A stretch of 18,728 bases of DNA from Calditrichota bacterium (lineage in GTDB: Bacteria > Calditrichota > Calditrichia > RBG-13-44-9 > J075): NCBI GenBank assembly GCA_024275555.1, contig JAJRYW010000191.1, positions 1 through 18,728 on the forward strand. Reading direction: 5' to 3'. The stretch's first letter is position 1. Every line of letters begins with the position of its first letter. Of this stretch, positions 1 through 7,323 are shown in pieces. The notes below the pieces were generated by a model, which was given only the letters and a program-made list of their open reading frames with translations, did not search any database and was not told the origin of the DNA. Position numbers and translations under genes: made by a program.

Positions 1-795
1 ATCAAAATCGCCGTTCTCGGCGAAGAGACCGGCGTACTCGTCAAATTCACTCATCGCCATACGGCTTTGGTAAGAAGCCCCGATGGTTAACACCGGCAGC
101 AGTTTTCCCATGTAGCCGACACGGAATCCCACCCCGGTGGAATTGGAATAGCCGTTGTTGGTTAACTTGGCGGGGTCGCCGGAGAAACCGGCAAATGCTC
201 CCACGCCTTCAATCCGGAAACGCTGGTAAACAAATATCCCGCTCAGACCAATGGCGTGGCCGGGGGCAATTTCCCGGGCATAAGTGAGGTTGACGAACAT
301 CTGGGATAAATCCACACCGGTGGGCGGCTCCAGGTTCAGTTGAGGATTATCATAAGTGACCGTCGGGTAATCGGTGTTCATCCCGCCGTTGCCATAGACA
401 GCCAACCCCAGGGAGTGGCCGCCGGGGAGCGTCAGGCTTGCCCCGACATAGGGAATAAGAAAAATTTTCGAATCGCTCTCCACGGTTCCCGGCGTTAACG
501 GGAAGGTAAACGGCGAAACGGTGGGCGTTCCGGCGACCGTATATTCACGATTGGGATTAAAGATCGAGCCGCCGAAAATTACCTGGCGGCCCAGGAAAGC
601 CAATCCGGCCGGGTTGGTCGCGACCCCCATCGGGCTAAGGTACAGCGCCGAACCCACGCCGGCCATCGCGCGGTACTTGCTGCCATAACCATGGCGAAAA
701 TAACCATTCGTCGCCAGCAGGTCGCTGCTGATCAGCGCGATGAAAAGAACCGGAATCATCCAGAAAGGTGCGAACTTTGAACGAGTTACCTGCAT
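1..795 (-). CDS. FadL/OmpP1-family outer-membrane transport protein (C-terminus beyond left edge)
   Basis: I read 265 codons from the ATG at 793-795 without a stop to the window edge, so the C-terminal part is missing. The protein has a signal peptide (hydrophobic residues about 11-24, likely cleavage after LLA near residue 28). The mature part begins NGYFRHGYGSKYRAMAGVG and then has ATNPAGLAFL (59-68), matching the N-terminal hatch region and NPAG motif of OmpP1/FadL/TodX channels. Glycine- and aromatic-rich alternating stretches typical of beta-barrels follow. The family moves hydrophobic compounds across the outer membrane; the substrate here is unknown. A GGAG sits about 10 nt upstream of the start. 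It lies 159 nt downstream of dsrE2 on the same strand and could be the last operon gene or have its own leader, because a large inverted repeat sits in the gap. Confidence 0.85.
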   Translation of the reverse strand, partial: MQVTRSKFAPFWMIPVLFIALISSDLLATNGYFRHGYGSKYRAMAGVGSALYLSPMGVATNPAGLAFLGRQVIFGGSIFNPNREYTVAGTPTVSPFTFPLTPGTVESDSKIFLIPYVGASLTLPGGHSLGLAVYGNGGMNTDYPTVTYDNPQLNLEPPTGVDLSQMFVNLTYAREIAPGHAIGLSGIFVYQRFRIEGVGAFAGFSGDPAKLTNNGYSNSTGVGFRVGYMGKLLPVLTIGASYQSRMAMSEFDEYAGLFAENGDFD

Positions 796-837
796 AACTA
801 CATCTCCACTTGTTTTGATGAACCATCCGTTAATTCG

Positions 838-927
838 GTGTTCAAAAGTTCCGGCGAGGCCTGGATCAGCAAGTCATCCCCACTACCCGGGCAAGGCAAT
901 CCGGGGCGGCCGGAAACTTTTGAACAC
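838..927 (-). promoter_or_regulatory. Long hairpin element in the fadL-like leader
   Basis: GTGTTCAAAAGTTCCGGC (838-855) and GCCGGAAACTTTTGAACAC (909-927) form an inverted repeat with one bulged base, enclosing 53 nt. As minus-strand RNA the interior can also pair CCCC with GGGG and GGAT with ATCC, giving a branched fold. It ends 42 nt before the FadL-like start codon and has no U-tract, so it is not a classic terminator. It may be a structured leader or a dispersed palindromic repeat; I do not recognise a known riboswitch class. Confidence 0.45.
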
Positions 928-954
928 GTCTATTCTCCCTTAGAGAATCTCCGA

Positions 955-1437
955 TCAGGTAAAAATGATTTGTCCGCCGGCCGAGACTTCATAGAATTTT
1001 CCCACGTTAATAATGGCCTCTACCTGCGGGCAAAAATCATCCATGGACAGGCCGAACATATCCACCGTGGCCCGGCACGCATACAGTTTTGCCCCGGCAT
1101 CATGGATCATTTCGATAAACTCTCCCACCGGTGGAATATCGAGTTTATCCATTTGTTTTTTCATTTGCGCGGTAGCAAAGGCGGACATCCCCGGCAGGAT
1201 TCCCACCAGGGAAGGGATATGCATGGCCGGATTGCCGACGGTGGCCACTTTCAATTTGTCCATCCGCTTTTCGATGATGGCGTCCAGCCCGAAGAAGGTG
1301 AAGAACAGGTTAACTTCGATTCCCTCCATCCGGGCGCCGTTGCCCATAATCAGTCCCTGGTATACCCCCTCTAAGGACCCTTTGGAAATCACGATGGAAA
1401 CTTTTTTAATTTTTTCCTCAGATGTATTACTTGACAT
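955..1437 (-). CDS. dsrE2: DsrE2-type sulfur transfer protein (DsrE/DsrF family)
   Basis: This 160-residue protein begins with a KKVSIVISKG beta strand and contains the hydrophobic FFTFFGLDAI segment. Its C-terminal half reads LYACRATVDMFGLSMDDF, with cysteines at 121 and 136, and it ends near GGQIIFT. This matches the peroxiredoxin-like DsrE2 subfamily, in which the cysteine in the Y-A-C context is the proposed persulfide-carrying residue. DsrE2 proteins are commonly encoded with rhodanese and TusA/TusE-type carriers in sulfur-oxidising organisms and pass sulfane sulfur between carriers. The hydrophobic stretch at about 42-50 may give membrane association. An AGGAGG lies 9 nt before the ATG. 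It is 52 nt downstream of tusE and is the last sulfur-specific gene of the operon. No tusA is present in the window. Confidence 0.85.
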   Translation of the reverse strand: MSSNTSEEKIKKVSIVISKGSLEGVYQGLIMGNGARMEGIEVNLFFTFFGLDAIIEKRMDKLKVATVGNPAMHIPSLVGILPGMSAFATAQMKKQMDKLDIPPVGEFIEMIHDAGAKLYACRATVDMFGLSMDDFCPQVEAIINVGKFYEVSAGGQIIFT

Positions 1438-1489
1438 AGTCTGATTCCTCCTGTTATCAACGATTAGCCCTGATTTTATTTGCAGCTGT

Positions 1490-1807
1490 TTATACGCATC
1501 CCTGGGGTTTACCTAATCCGGCAATCAGGGCCGCTTTTTTGGCCGGACCATCGGGAAAGAGCTGGTAGAGGTCTTTGGTGGGCACGCCGCCGACATTCTT
1601 AATCCGGCGCACCGTGGGAATCTGTCCCTTGGATTGGTAATCTTCCCGCATAAACCGGATCACTTTCCAGTGCATATCGGTCAGTTCATCAATCCCCACC
1701 GATTTGGCTAATTCCGGGGCCATTTCTTCGCTCCAGTCCTCCGGGTTCACCAGGAAACCTTCTTCCGTTACTTCTACCGTTTTTCCGGCGATGTTTTTGG
1801 TTGACAT
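1490..1807 (-). CDS. tusE: TusE/DsrC-family sulfur carrier protein (single terminal cysteine)
   Basis: The 105-residue length and the order of motifs are those of TusE/DsrC: GFLVNPEDWSEEMA, then HWKVIRFMREDYQSKGQIPT, then a flexible C-terminal arm ending GLGKPQGCV. The penultimate Cys104 (CysA) is present. The second conserved cysteine of true DsrC, 11 residues earlier, is Ala93 here. By the published distinction between DsrC and TusE this places it among single-cysteine, TusE-like carriers, which accept and donate persulfide but cannot form the intramolecular trisulfide used with DsrAB. No dsrAB is in the window, consistent with that. A strong AGGAGG precedes the ATG. It lies between the DUF1641 gene (32 nt) and dsrE2 (52 nt), so transfer of sulfur to DsrE2 is a reasonable inference. 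A role in tRNA thiolation is less likely in this context. Confidence 0.9.
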   Translation of the reverse strand: MSTKNIAGKTVEVTEEGFLVNPEDWSEEMAPELAKSVGIDELTDMHWKVIRFMREDYQSKGQIPTVRRIKNVGGVPTKDLYQLFPDGPAKKAALIAGLGKPQGCV

Positions 1808-1839
1808 AACATTCCTCCTAAACGTTTAAGATTGAACCG

Positions 1840-2520
1840 TTACGGGGTGGTTTCCCCATTTCTTTTGGCCATATTTTTCACAAATTCCAGCATAAAAATA
1901 AGCCCGCGCTTCACTTCCGGATCGCGCAGTTCCTTGAAGATTTTTACGTATGTGGCGTCCTTTTCGACATCGATATCCATTTTCTTGTAGAATCCCACCG
2001 CGTTATTCAGGGTGCTGAGCATATCCGGCTGGGTCAGGTTTTTAACGGTGAGCAGGATCGAGGTAATATTCTCGCGCAGCATCCTCACGTCGTCAACCGT
2101 AAACGAGGTCACCACGGTATCCACAATTTTGAATGCTTCCTTCATAAACTCGAAGTAGCCTTTGCGGTCCAGGGTATCCAGGGTGGTCAATAACTCGTGA
2201 AAGGCCGCGATGCTCAGCGGTTTGGCGTCCCGGAAAAAGTCCGCCGCATTTTCCATCTGATCCATCAGGTGGATCAAATTGCGGGTATTGCGCAGCAGTT
2301 TTTTAACCAGGTAGACCAGGTCATCGGTATCGAAGTAGGGCGAAACCTCCTCCAATTGCACCACGGCGGAGTTGAAGGCGTCTTTCCCGATGTGGATCAG
2401 GTCCTGTTTGAGTTCCTCCATCTCCTGCTGTTTGCGCTGCTGCGCTTCCATTTGGGCTGTGATAAAATCCAGCTTCGCCTGGATATCCGCTAATTGTTTT
2501 TCCAATGCTTGCTGTTCCAT
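1840..2520 (-). CDS. DUF1641 protein, SQR partner
   Basis: This 226-residue protein has a coiled-coil N-terminus (about residues 1-45, rich in Gln, Glu, Lys and Leu) followed by a helical body with no cysteine and no membrane segment. Near the C-terminus, DPEVKRGLIFMLEFVKNMA matches the conserved region of DUF1641 (Pfam), a family often encoded next to sulfide:quinone oxidoreductase or formate dehydrogenase genes; its biochemical role is not established. The start codon lies 3 nt after the sqr stop, so the two are probably translationally coupled, with only a G-rich stretch (GGGGGTG) as possible ribosome binding site. The pairing with SQR suggests an accessory, assembly or membrane-recruitment role, which is inference. 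Confidence 0.85.
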   Translation of the reverse strand: MEQQALEKQLADIQAKLDFITAQMEAQQRKQQEMEELKQDLIHIGKDAFNSAVVQLEEVSPYFDTDDLVYLVKKLLRNTRNLIHLMDQMENAADFFRDAKPLSIAAFHELLTTLDTLDRKGYFEFMKEAFKIVDTVVTSFTVDDVRMLRENITSILLTVKNLTQPDMLSTLNNAVGFYKKMDIDVEKDATYVKIFKELRDPEVKRGLIFMLEFVKNMAKRNGETTP

Positions 2521-2523
2521 AAG

Positions 2524-3756
2524 TCACACCCCCATTTTGCCGGCCATGTTCATCTGCGCTTCGATGGGAAGTTCGGAGCCTTTCAGGAGCAGGTTCCAAT
2601 ACATCCAGCGAAACATCATTTTGCCCCAGTGGTTCATCTGGGTTTCCTGAAGCAGTGAGAACGGCCCGATTCCCGGGAGCGGGAACTTGCCCGGAAGCGG
2701 CTCCACATCGTAGTTAAAGTCAATTAAAATTCCCTTCCCAAAACCGGATTCGATAAAGCAGTTGGCGTGGCCGTCAAACTTGGGCAGCGGCTCGCGGCCG
2801 TCGATTACCCGCAGAAAATTTTCCTGGAGCACTTCCGCTTCGAAGTGGGCTACCGAACCGGCTTTGGAGCTGGGCAGATCGGTGGCGTCCCCGATGACAA
2901 AGACGTTCTCATAGTGTTTGGAGCGCAGCGTGTTCGGATCGGTAGGGATAAAATTCAGATCGTCGCCCATGTCCGAACGGGCAATCACATCCGAGCCCAT
3001 GTTGGTGGGAATGGTCACCAGCAAGTCGTATGATATTTCCCGCTCATCCCAGGAAATAATCTTATTAGCGCTGCTGTCCACCCGCCCCACACTGAACTCG
3101 GTGGTCAGCTTAATGCCTTTTTTCTCCAGGAACTGGCCCAGGAATTTTGCGGCAATCGGCTTGGTAAAGGCGCCCGGAAGCGGGGTGACGTATTCAATCT
3201 CAACTTTATCGCGGATACCCTGCTCGGTAAACCACCAATCGGCCAGGAAAACAAATTCCAGCGGGGCCACCGGGCATTTAATGGGCATCTCGACGATATT
3301 GAGCACCATCCGGCCGCCTTTCCAGTACTTGAGAAAATTGGCCAGGGAGACCGCCCCGTCCGGGGTATAGAAGTCGAAAATATTCTGCCGCCAGCCGTCT
3401 TCCTGCAACCCTTCGGTTTCTTCGGGATGAATATTACAGCCGGTGGCAATGATCAGATAGTCGTATCCCAGCACTTTCCCGCTGGTCAGTTTCACCTGGT
3501 TTTTTTCCGGGGTGATCATTTCGATGGGACTGATGTAGACCTCCACGCCGCTGGGGATAAAATCGCGGCGGGGTTTAACGACATCCTGGGGCGTGTAAAT
3601 TCCGAAGGGGATGAACAGGAATCCCGGCTGGTAATAGTGCGTTTCCGACTGATCCACCAGGGTAATCTGCCAATCCCGTTTATCCAACACCGGGTAGAGT
3701 TTATTTACCATCATGGTACCCGCAGTACCGCCGCCTAAAATCAGCAACTTTTTCAT
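2524..3756 (-). CDS. sqr: Sulfide:quinone oxidoreductase (FAD-dependent)
   Basis: I take the ATG at 3754-3756 (410 residues), because AAGGAGAACAT lies directly upstream and the protein then begins MKKLLILGGGTAG, an FAD dinucleotide-binding loop; an in-frame ATG 36 nt further upstream is less likely. The second FAD motif is VFVIGDATD (286-294). Three cysteines fall where SQRs carry redox and substrate cysteines: Cys107 (ATGCNI), Cys161 (IKCPVAPLE) and Cys333 (HANCF). The tryptophan-, methionine- and aromatic-rich C-terminus (about 375-392) looks like the amphipathic membrane anchor of SQRs. The enzyme oxidises sulfide to sulfane sulfur or polysulfide and passes electrons to quinone. The neighbouring rhodanese-like, DUF1641, TusE and DsrE2 genes could handle the sulfane sulfur. 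A flavocytochrome c subunit is less likely, as no cytochrome gene is adjacent. Confidence 0.9.
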   Translation of the reverse strand: MKKLLILGGGTAGTMMVNKLYPVLDKRDWQITLVDQSETHYYQPGFLFIPFGIYTPQDVVKPRRDFIPSGVEVYISPIEMITPEKNQVKLTSGKVLGYDYLIIATGCNIHPEETEGLQEDGWRQNIFDFYTPDGAVSLANFLKYWKGGRMVLNIVEMPIKCPVAPLEFVFLADWWFTEQGIRDKVEIEYVTPLPGAFTKPIAAKFLGQFLEKKGIKLTTEFSVGRVDSSANKIISWDEREISYDLLVTIPTNMGSDVIARSDMGDDLNFIPTDPNTLRSKHYENVFVIGDATDLPSSKAGSVAHFEAEVLQENFLRVIDGREPLPKFDGHANCFIESGFGKGILIDFNYDVEPLPGKFPLPGIGPFSLLQETQMNHWGKMMFRWMYWNLLLKGSELPIEAQMNMAGKMGV

Positions 3757-3852
3757 ATGTTCTCCTTTTTTTGATGTTGTTCGCCGATTCATTTTTATCC
3801 GAACTTCATCCTCCGCAGCGGGGATGTATTCCCCGTTCGTTATCCAGATTCA

Positions 3853-4476
3853 TCAGCACCCTTCCGCGCCGCCGGAGCGTTTTTTACGCGGCTTAAGTTT
3901 GCGCGGCTTCGGCTTGGCTGCCGGCTGTTGGGATTCTCCCGCCGTCACACCGCCGCGGTTGAAATAGGCCGAAGCTGCTTTACGGAAGTTGTATTTGAGC
4001 AATTCATCATCCGCAACCGAATCGCCGGGTTTCTCCGGGTTGAGGATGGCCGAGGCCCAGTAGTTCAGCCCGCCCTGCAGCACGTAAGCGTCGATCCCCT
4101 GCTCCTGCAAGAGAATCCAGGCCTGGGCGGAATAGGTGGCGCCGTTGGAGTAGAGCACAATCACGTAATCTTCGTCGTTCAGTTGCGAGAGGGATTCATC
4201 ATAGAAAAGCTTGGCCAGGGGAATATTTATCGCCCCGGGAATATGATAAAGATTGTAATCCTCCGAGGAGCGCAGATCGACCACCAGCAGATCGGGCCGT
4301 TTATCAATCAGCCAGGCGGCCAGGTCCTCTGCGGCAACAAAGTTGCTCCCGGAAGTAATCGTGGCGGTTAACTCTTTGGGATTTACCTTCCGGGCTTGCC
4401 GCAATCCTGCCGGCGAGAGGGCTAAAATGGCCCCCGCTACCAACAGAACTATCACACCGATCATTTTATTCGACAT
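3853..4476 (-). CDS. Membrane-attached rhodanese-like protein, active-site Cys replaced by Ser, sole Cys at C-terminus
   Basis: I choose the ATG at 4474-4476 (207 residues), preceded by a GAGGAAAGGAAA purine tract, over an upstream in-frame ATG 27 nt away. Residues about 5-21 form a hydrophobic signal peptide or anchor. The rhodanese domain spans about 48-145, with VVDLRSSEDYNLYHIPGAIN and GGLNYW typical of the fold. The active-site loop reads LYSNGATYSAQAW, so Ser110 stands where the catalytic cysteine of the usual YCxxGxRS loop would be. The protein has one cysteine, the last residue (Cys207), after a Lys/Arg/Pro-rich tail (186-200) and SGGAEGC. Classical sulfurtransferase chemistry is therefore unlikely; sulfur binding at the terminal cysteine is my inference. 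Positive charges just after the hydrophobic segment leave the topology unclear. It sits between the YeeE pair and sqr. Confidence 0.85.
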   Translation of the reverse strand: MSNKMIGVIVLLVAGAILALSPAGLRQARKVNPKELTATITSGSNFVAAEDLAAWLIDKRPDLLVVDLRSSEDYNLYHIPGAINIPLAKLFYDESLSQLNDEDYVIVLYSNGATYSAQAWILLQEQGIDAYVLQGGLNYWASAILNPEKPGDSVADDELLKYNFRKAASAYFNRGGVTAGESQQPAAKPKPRKLKPRKKRSGGAEGC

Positions 4477-4515
4477 GGTTATTTCCTTTCCTCTTTCGGT
4501 CATCCGTTCAACTGC

Positions 4516-5181
4516 TCAGGCTCTCCCCCGGGAGGGGCGCAAGGAAGCGCTGCCGGTTACGGCGGCCTCGCTCTTTACCCGTCCGGTTTGTTCTTCTGCA
4601 GGAGAAAACTTTTTCTCTAACACTTCCGCCCCCCAGAACAGACCCAGCGCCAGCAGAATGACCAGGAATGCCGTGGTTCCCGGGGTAAGATTCAGCCACT
4701 CATAGAGGGTAGCGTCGCCCATGTAGCCGCTGTTGGCAAAGCCCTGGAAAAGCGGATACGTTTCGCCGTAAACCAACATGCCCAGCAGGGCCCCGGCAAC
4801 GTAGACAAATCCGTCAATTCTGCCGGTGGCGCTGGCCACCAGGGAAGTGCCCGGGCAGTATCCGCCGACCACAAAACCGATTCCCATAATCAGCCCGCCG
4901 ACCATCTGGGGCCAGAGGTAGGTGGGATTGAGATAGAGCAGCGAGAAATCCAGCACATCGGCCAGGTTCAGATAGAGCGCCCCGACCATGGCCGTGATAA
5001 TCGCGGTAAACATGACTTTTAAGACCGTCATATCCCGGAAGTAAAATTGCAGGGCCAGTTTGCGGGAGTTGCCGAAACCGGCCCGCTCCAGTGTAAACCC
5101 GAACAGAATCCCGATTACAAAGGCGATCACAAAACTGACGCCCACACTGAAGAAACCGTATTTAAAAAAAGGTGCATACAT
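4516..5181 (-). CDS. YeeE/YedE half-transporter, subunit with GGYCPGTS motif
   Basis: This 221-residue membrane protein has about five hydrophobic helices. It carries the family motif FTLERAGFGNSRKLA (29-43) and, in the middle, GGYCPGTSLVASATGRIDG with Cys109. In the YeeE/YedE (DUF395) family, characterised members take up thiosulfate through conserved cysteines that line a relay path. Full-length members are about 350 residues and contain two such halves; here the halves are separate genes. The C-terminal 30 or so residues are polar and probably cytoplasmic. AAGGAGAACAAAC precedes the ATG, and the gene lies 15 nt after the companion yeeE gene and 39 nt before the rhodanese-like gene. It probably moves thiosulfate or sulfane sulfur across the inner membrane together with the next subunit; the direction and substrate are not shown by the sequence. 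Confidence 0.88.
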   Translation of the reverse strand: MYAPFFKYGFFSVGVSFVIAFVIGILFGFTLERAGFGNSRKLALQFYFRDMTVLKVMFTAIITAMVGALYLNLADVLDFSLLYLNPTYLWPQMVGGLIMGIGFVVGGYCPGTSLVASATGRIDGFVYVAGALLGMLVYGETYPLFQGFANSGYMGDATLYEWLNLTPGTTAFLVILLALGLFWGAEVLEKKFSPAEEQTGRVKSEAAVTGSASLRPSRGRA

Positions 5182-5196
5182 GTTTGTTCTCCTTTA

Positions 5197-5715
5197 TTAG
5201 AGCCATTGTCTTCGGACGAAATAAGCGACGCCGTACCCTGCGGCGAACATAGCCAACATAAACACCCAGCTCCCCAGGGCCAGGGTGGCGCCGCCGGTAA
5301 GCGCCTGGCCGGAAGTGCATCCCTGGGCCAGCCGTGCGCCGAAGCCCATCAGGCCGCCGCCCAGGAAGGCCAGGGTTAAACGGCCCCGCGAGGAAATGTG
5401 AGGCCCTTTTTCCGTCTTAATCTTAATCCGCCCGGCCATGGCCCCGGAGAGCAGCCCCCCCACCAGCACGCCGATGACTTCAAAGACCAGCCAGTTGCTA
5501 AGCGGATTCACATCGCCGCCGGCGTATTTGGCGAAGTAGGGGTTGTTATCCACGTACGCCGGGCTGACCAGATCCACGACGTAGGTAACGGTGCGCATCA
5601 TGGCCCCGGAAGCGCCCAATCCACGCCCCATCACTACAAAGGTAGCCAGGAGCACCAGTCCCAACACAACGCCGGCAAGATAAGGCGACCAGTATTTTTC
5701 GTTTTCCTGATTCAT
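5197..5715 (-). CDS. YeeE/YedE half-transporter, subunit with QGCTSGQ motif
   Basis: This 172-residue membrane protein has an N-terminal helix (about 12-30), an extended loop (about 45-72), a helix at about 73-93 and two C-terminal helices. The diagnostic YeeE/YedE motif GARLAQGCTSGQALTGG (126-142) contains Cys133, followed by a hydrophobic segment ending GYGVAYFVRRQW. It complements the next gene, which carries the GGYCPGTS half, so the two likely form one two-subunit channel, as reported for PmpA/PmpB-type pairs. The ATG is preceded by AAGGAGAAAGATC. It lies 31 nt downstream of the NrfD-type gene, tying transport to the polysulfide/thiosulfate oxidoreductase. Confidence 0.88.
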   Translation of the reverse strand: MNQENEKYWSPYLAGVVLGLVLLATFVVMGRGLGASGAMMRTVTYVVDLVSPAYVDNNPYFAKYAGGDVNPLSNWLVFEVIGVLVGGLLSGAMAGRIKIKTEKGPHISSRGRLTLAFLGGGLMGFGARLAQGCTSGQALTGGATLALGSWVFMLAMFAAGYGVAYFVRRQWL

Positions 5716-5746
5716 GATCTTTCTCCTTTATTCACAATTCTATTTA

Positions 5747-6688
5747 CTAATAGCTCCAACGGCTGAACTGCCCGGCATTGACCAGGATGTAGCGCAGCAG
5801 AAAACCGCCCATCAGCACCAGCAGCGCCGGAATTTTGGCGGCAAAAAATTTTCCGCGCAGTTCCAGCATCTCTAACAGCATGGGGGTTAACAACCCCAAC
5901 CCGACCACAAAGACCCAGAACGGCGCCGTATAGGGCCCGCCCAGGAACAGTTTTGCCGCATCGATATGAATCTGGGTGGAAGCCAGGAACCCCATAAACA
6001 GGTGAATAATCAAGAAAATCTCCACCGCAATGGCCATCACATCGATTTTACTGAGCAGGTGTTTTTCTTTTTCGTTTTTAGAGAGCAGCAGGATAAAAGC
6101 CACCCCGGTAGACAATCCCGACACCAGGAACAAGGGGCCCAGGATGGCGGAATTCCAGATGGGGCGTGCATTGAAGGCGCTCAGGAGAATTCCGGTGTAA
6201 ATCCCCAGCAAGGTGGAATAGACCATCAGAATCCAGGCAATCAGCCGGTCGTATTTTTTGGCAAAATCGACTACTTGCTCCAGCCAGGCTGCCGGCCAGC
6301 GCCAGTTTGGGAAAACATGCGGGATGTGTATCATCGCCCATAAAACGCTCAGCGGAAAAATGACACCCAGGGTCCAGGAGCCCCAGGACATGGGCGATTC
6401 CAGGCGGATGTTGGTGTAGAAGCGGAATACGTGCAGTTTGTATTCCAAATCCAGGAAGAGGGCGAACAGCCCCAGGGCCAGGAGCCCCGGCGCAAAGAGC
6501 GCCCCCTTGCGAACGATGGCGGGCAGCTCATCCGCTTTGCCGCGCAGGTAATAGAGCGTGGAAAAAAAGAGCAGGCCGGCCACCAGGCCGCCTAAAAAGA
6601 GGTAAACGGGAATCTCCCAACCCCAGATGCTTAAGCTGGGATCAATGTGGGCCATGTTGCGGCCGCTGGTTATGGTTAATTCTCTCAT
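5747..6688 (-). CDS. psrC: NrfD/PsrC-type quinone-interacting membrane subunit
   Basis: This 313-residue protein has eight predicted membrane helices (about 26-45, 63-81, 102-122, 149-170, 181-200, 215-236, 256-275, 284-303). The first helix contains VYLFLGGLVAGLLFF, the hallmark of the NrfD/PsrC family; family members anchor the molybdoenzyme and exchange electrons with the quinone pool. The N-terminus has no signal peptide, as usual. AAGGAGATCATC precedes the ATG, and it lies 19 nt after the ferredoxin-subunit gene. With the two preceding genes it makes a complete catalytic-electron transfer-anchor set. The sequence does not show whether the complex reduces polysulfide or thiosulfate with quinol or runs in the oxidative direction; SQR in the same operon makes either possible. 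Confidence 0.88.
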   Translation of the reverse strand: MRELTITSGRNMAHIDPSLSIWGWEIPVYLFLGGLVAGLLFFSTLYYLRGKADELPAIVRKGALFAPGLLALGLFALFLDLEYKLHVFRFYTNIRLESPMSWGSWTLGVIFPLSVLWAMIHIPHVFPNWRWPAAWLEQVVDFAKKYDRLIAWILMVYSTLLGIYTGILLSAFNARPIWNSAILGPLFLVSGLSTGVAFILLLSKNEKEKHLLSKIDVMAIAVEIFLIIHLFMGFLASTQIHIDAAKLFLGGPYTAPFWVFVVGLGLLTPMLLEMLELRGKFFAAKIPALLVLMGGFLLRYILVNAGQFSRWSY

Positions 6689-6707
6689 GATGATCTCCTT
6701 AGTCTGA

Positions 6708-7244
6708 TCAGGTTAAATAGAACACCTTGGGCCTGGTGCCGGCTTCGGGCAGCAGAGCGTGATAATGCCGTTCCCGGAGCAGTTTGTTGACTTCGCTGTC
6801 GGGATCGTCGAGATCGCCAAAATGCATGCACTTGGTAGGGCACACCGCCACGCAGGCGGGGTCCAGCCCTTCCTTAACCCGATGCACACAGAAGGTGCAT
6901 TTATCCACGTAGCCGTCCGGATGCACAAAGCGGGCGTCGTAGGGGCAGGAAGCGATGCAGGCTTTGCAGCCGGTGCATTCATCGTGGTCGACCAAGACAA
7001 TTCCGCCCACATCGATGTGGCTAGCCCCGGTGGGACAACAGCGCACGCAGGGGGCGTTTTCGCAGTGGTTGCAGCGCTCGGAGCGAATCTCCATATACAG
7101 TTTCGGAAAAGCGCCGTGAACATCTTCCACAATCCAGTCACGGCAGAAGCCATCCGGCACATTGTTTTCCAGCTTGCAGGCCACCACACAGTCCGCACAT
7201 CCGACACAGCGTTTGGTGTCTATAACCATTGCATATCGCGCCAT
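6708..7244 (-). CDS. psrB: Four-cluster ferredoxin subunit of polysulfide/thiosulfate oxidoreductase
   Basis: This 178-residue protein has sixteen cysteines in four ferredoxin-type groups: C13-C16-C19-C23 with CVGCADCVVAC; C58-C61-C66-C70; C90-C93-C96-C100 with CTGCKACIASCP; and C116-C119-C131-C135. The spacing and length match the PsrB/PhsB/DmsB group, whose four [4Fe-4S] clusters carry electrons between the molybdenum subunit and the membrane anchor. There is no signal peptide, as expected for a subunit exported together with the Tat-dependent catalytic partner. Extra cysteines at 34, 69 and 139 are outside the ligand pattern. It follows the catalytic gene after 79 nt that contain a stable hairpin, and precedes psrC by 19 nt. 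Confidence 0.92.
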   Translation of the reverse strand: MARYAMVIDTKRCVGCADCVVACKLENNVPDGFCRDWIVEDVHGAFPKLYMEIRSERCNHCENAPCVRCCPTGASHIDVGGIVLVDHDECTGCKACIASCPYDARFVHPDGYVDKCTFCVHRVKEGLDPACVAVCPTKCMHFGDLDDPDSEVNKLLRERHYHALLPEAGTRPKVFYLT

Positions 7245-7323
7245 TTTATTTCTCCAATCCTGTCACACATTATCTCATGTTTGCGGGCCGGTTATCGACG
7301 GCAACCGACCCGTTTTTTAATCC
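7245..7323. terminator. Hairpin between catalytic and ferredoxin genes, terminator-like on plus strand
   Basis: CGGGCCGGTT (7284-7293) pairs with AACCGACCCG (7303-7312) around a 9-nt loop, followed on the plus strand by TTTTTT (7313-7318). As plus-strand RNA it looks like an intrinsic terminator with one C/A mismatch. As minus-strand RNA, the operon direction, the mismatch becomes a G-U pair but no U-tract follows, so it should not stop the operon. It may block antisense transcription, or act as an mRNA stability or processing hairpin. Confidence 0.55.

Noticed and set aside
1490..1807. True DsrC of a dissimilatory sulfite reductase pathway
   Set aside because: The second conserved cysteine is missing and no dsrAB is nearby.
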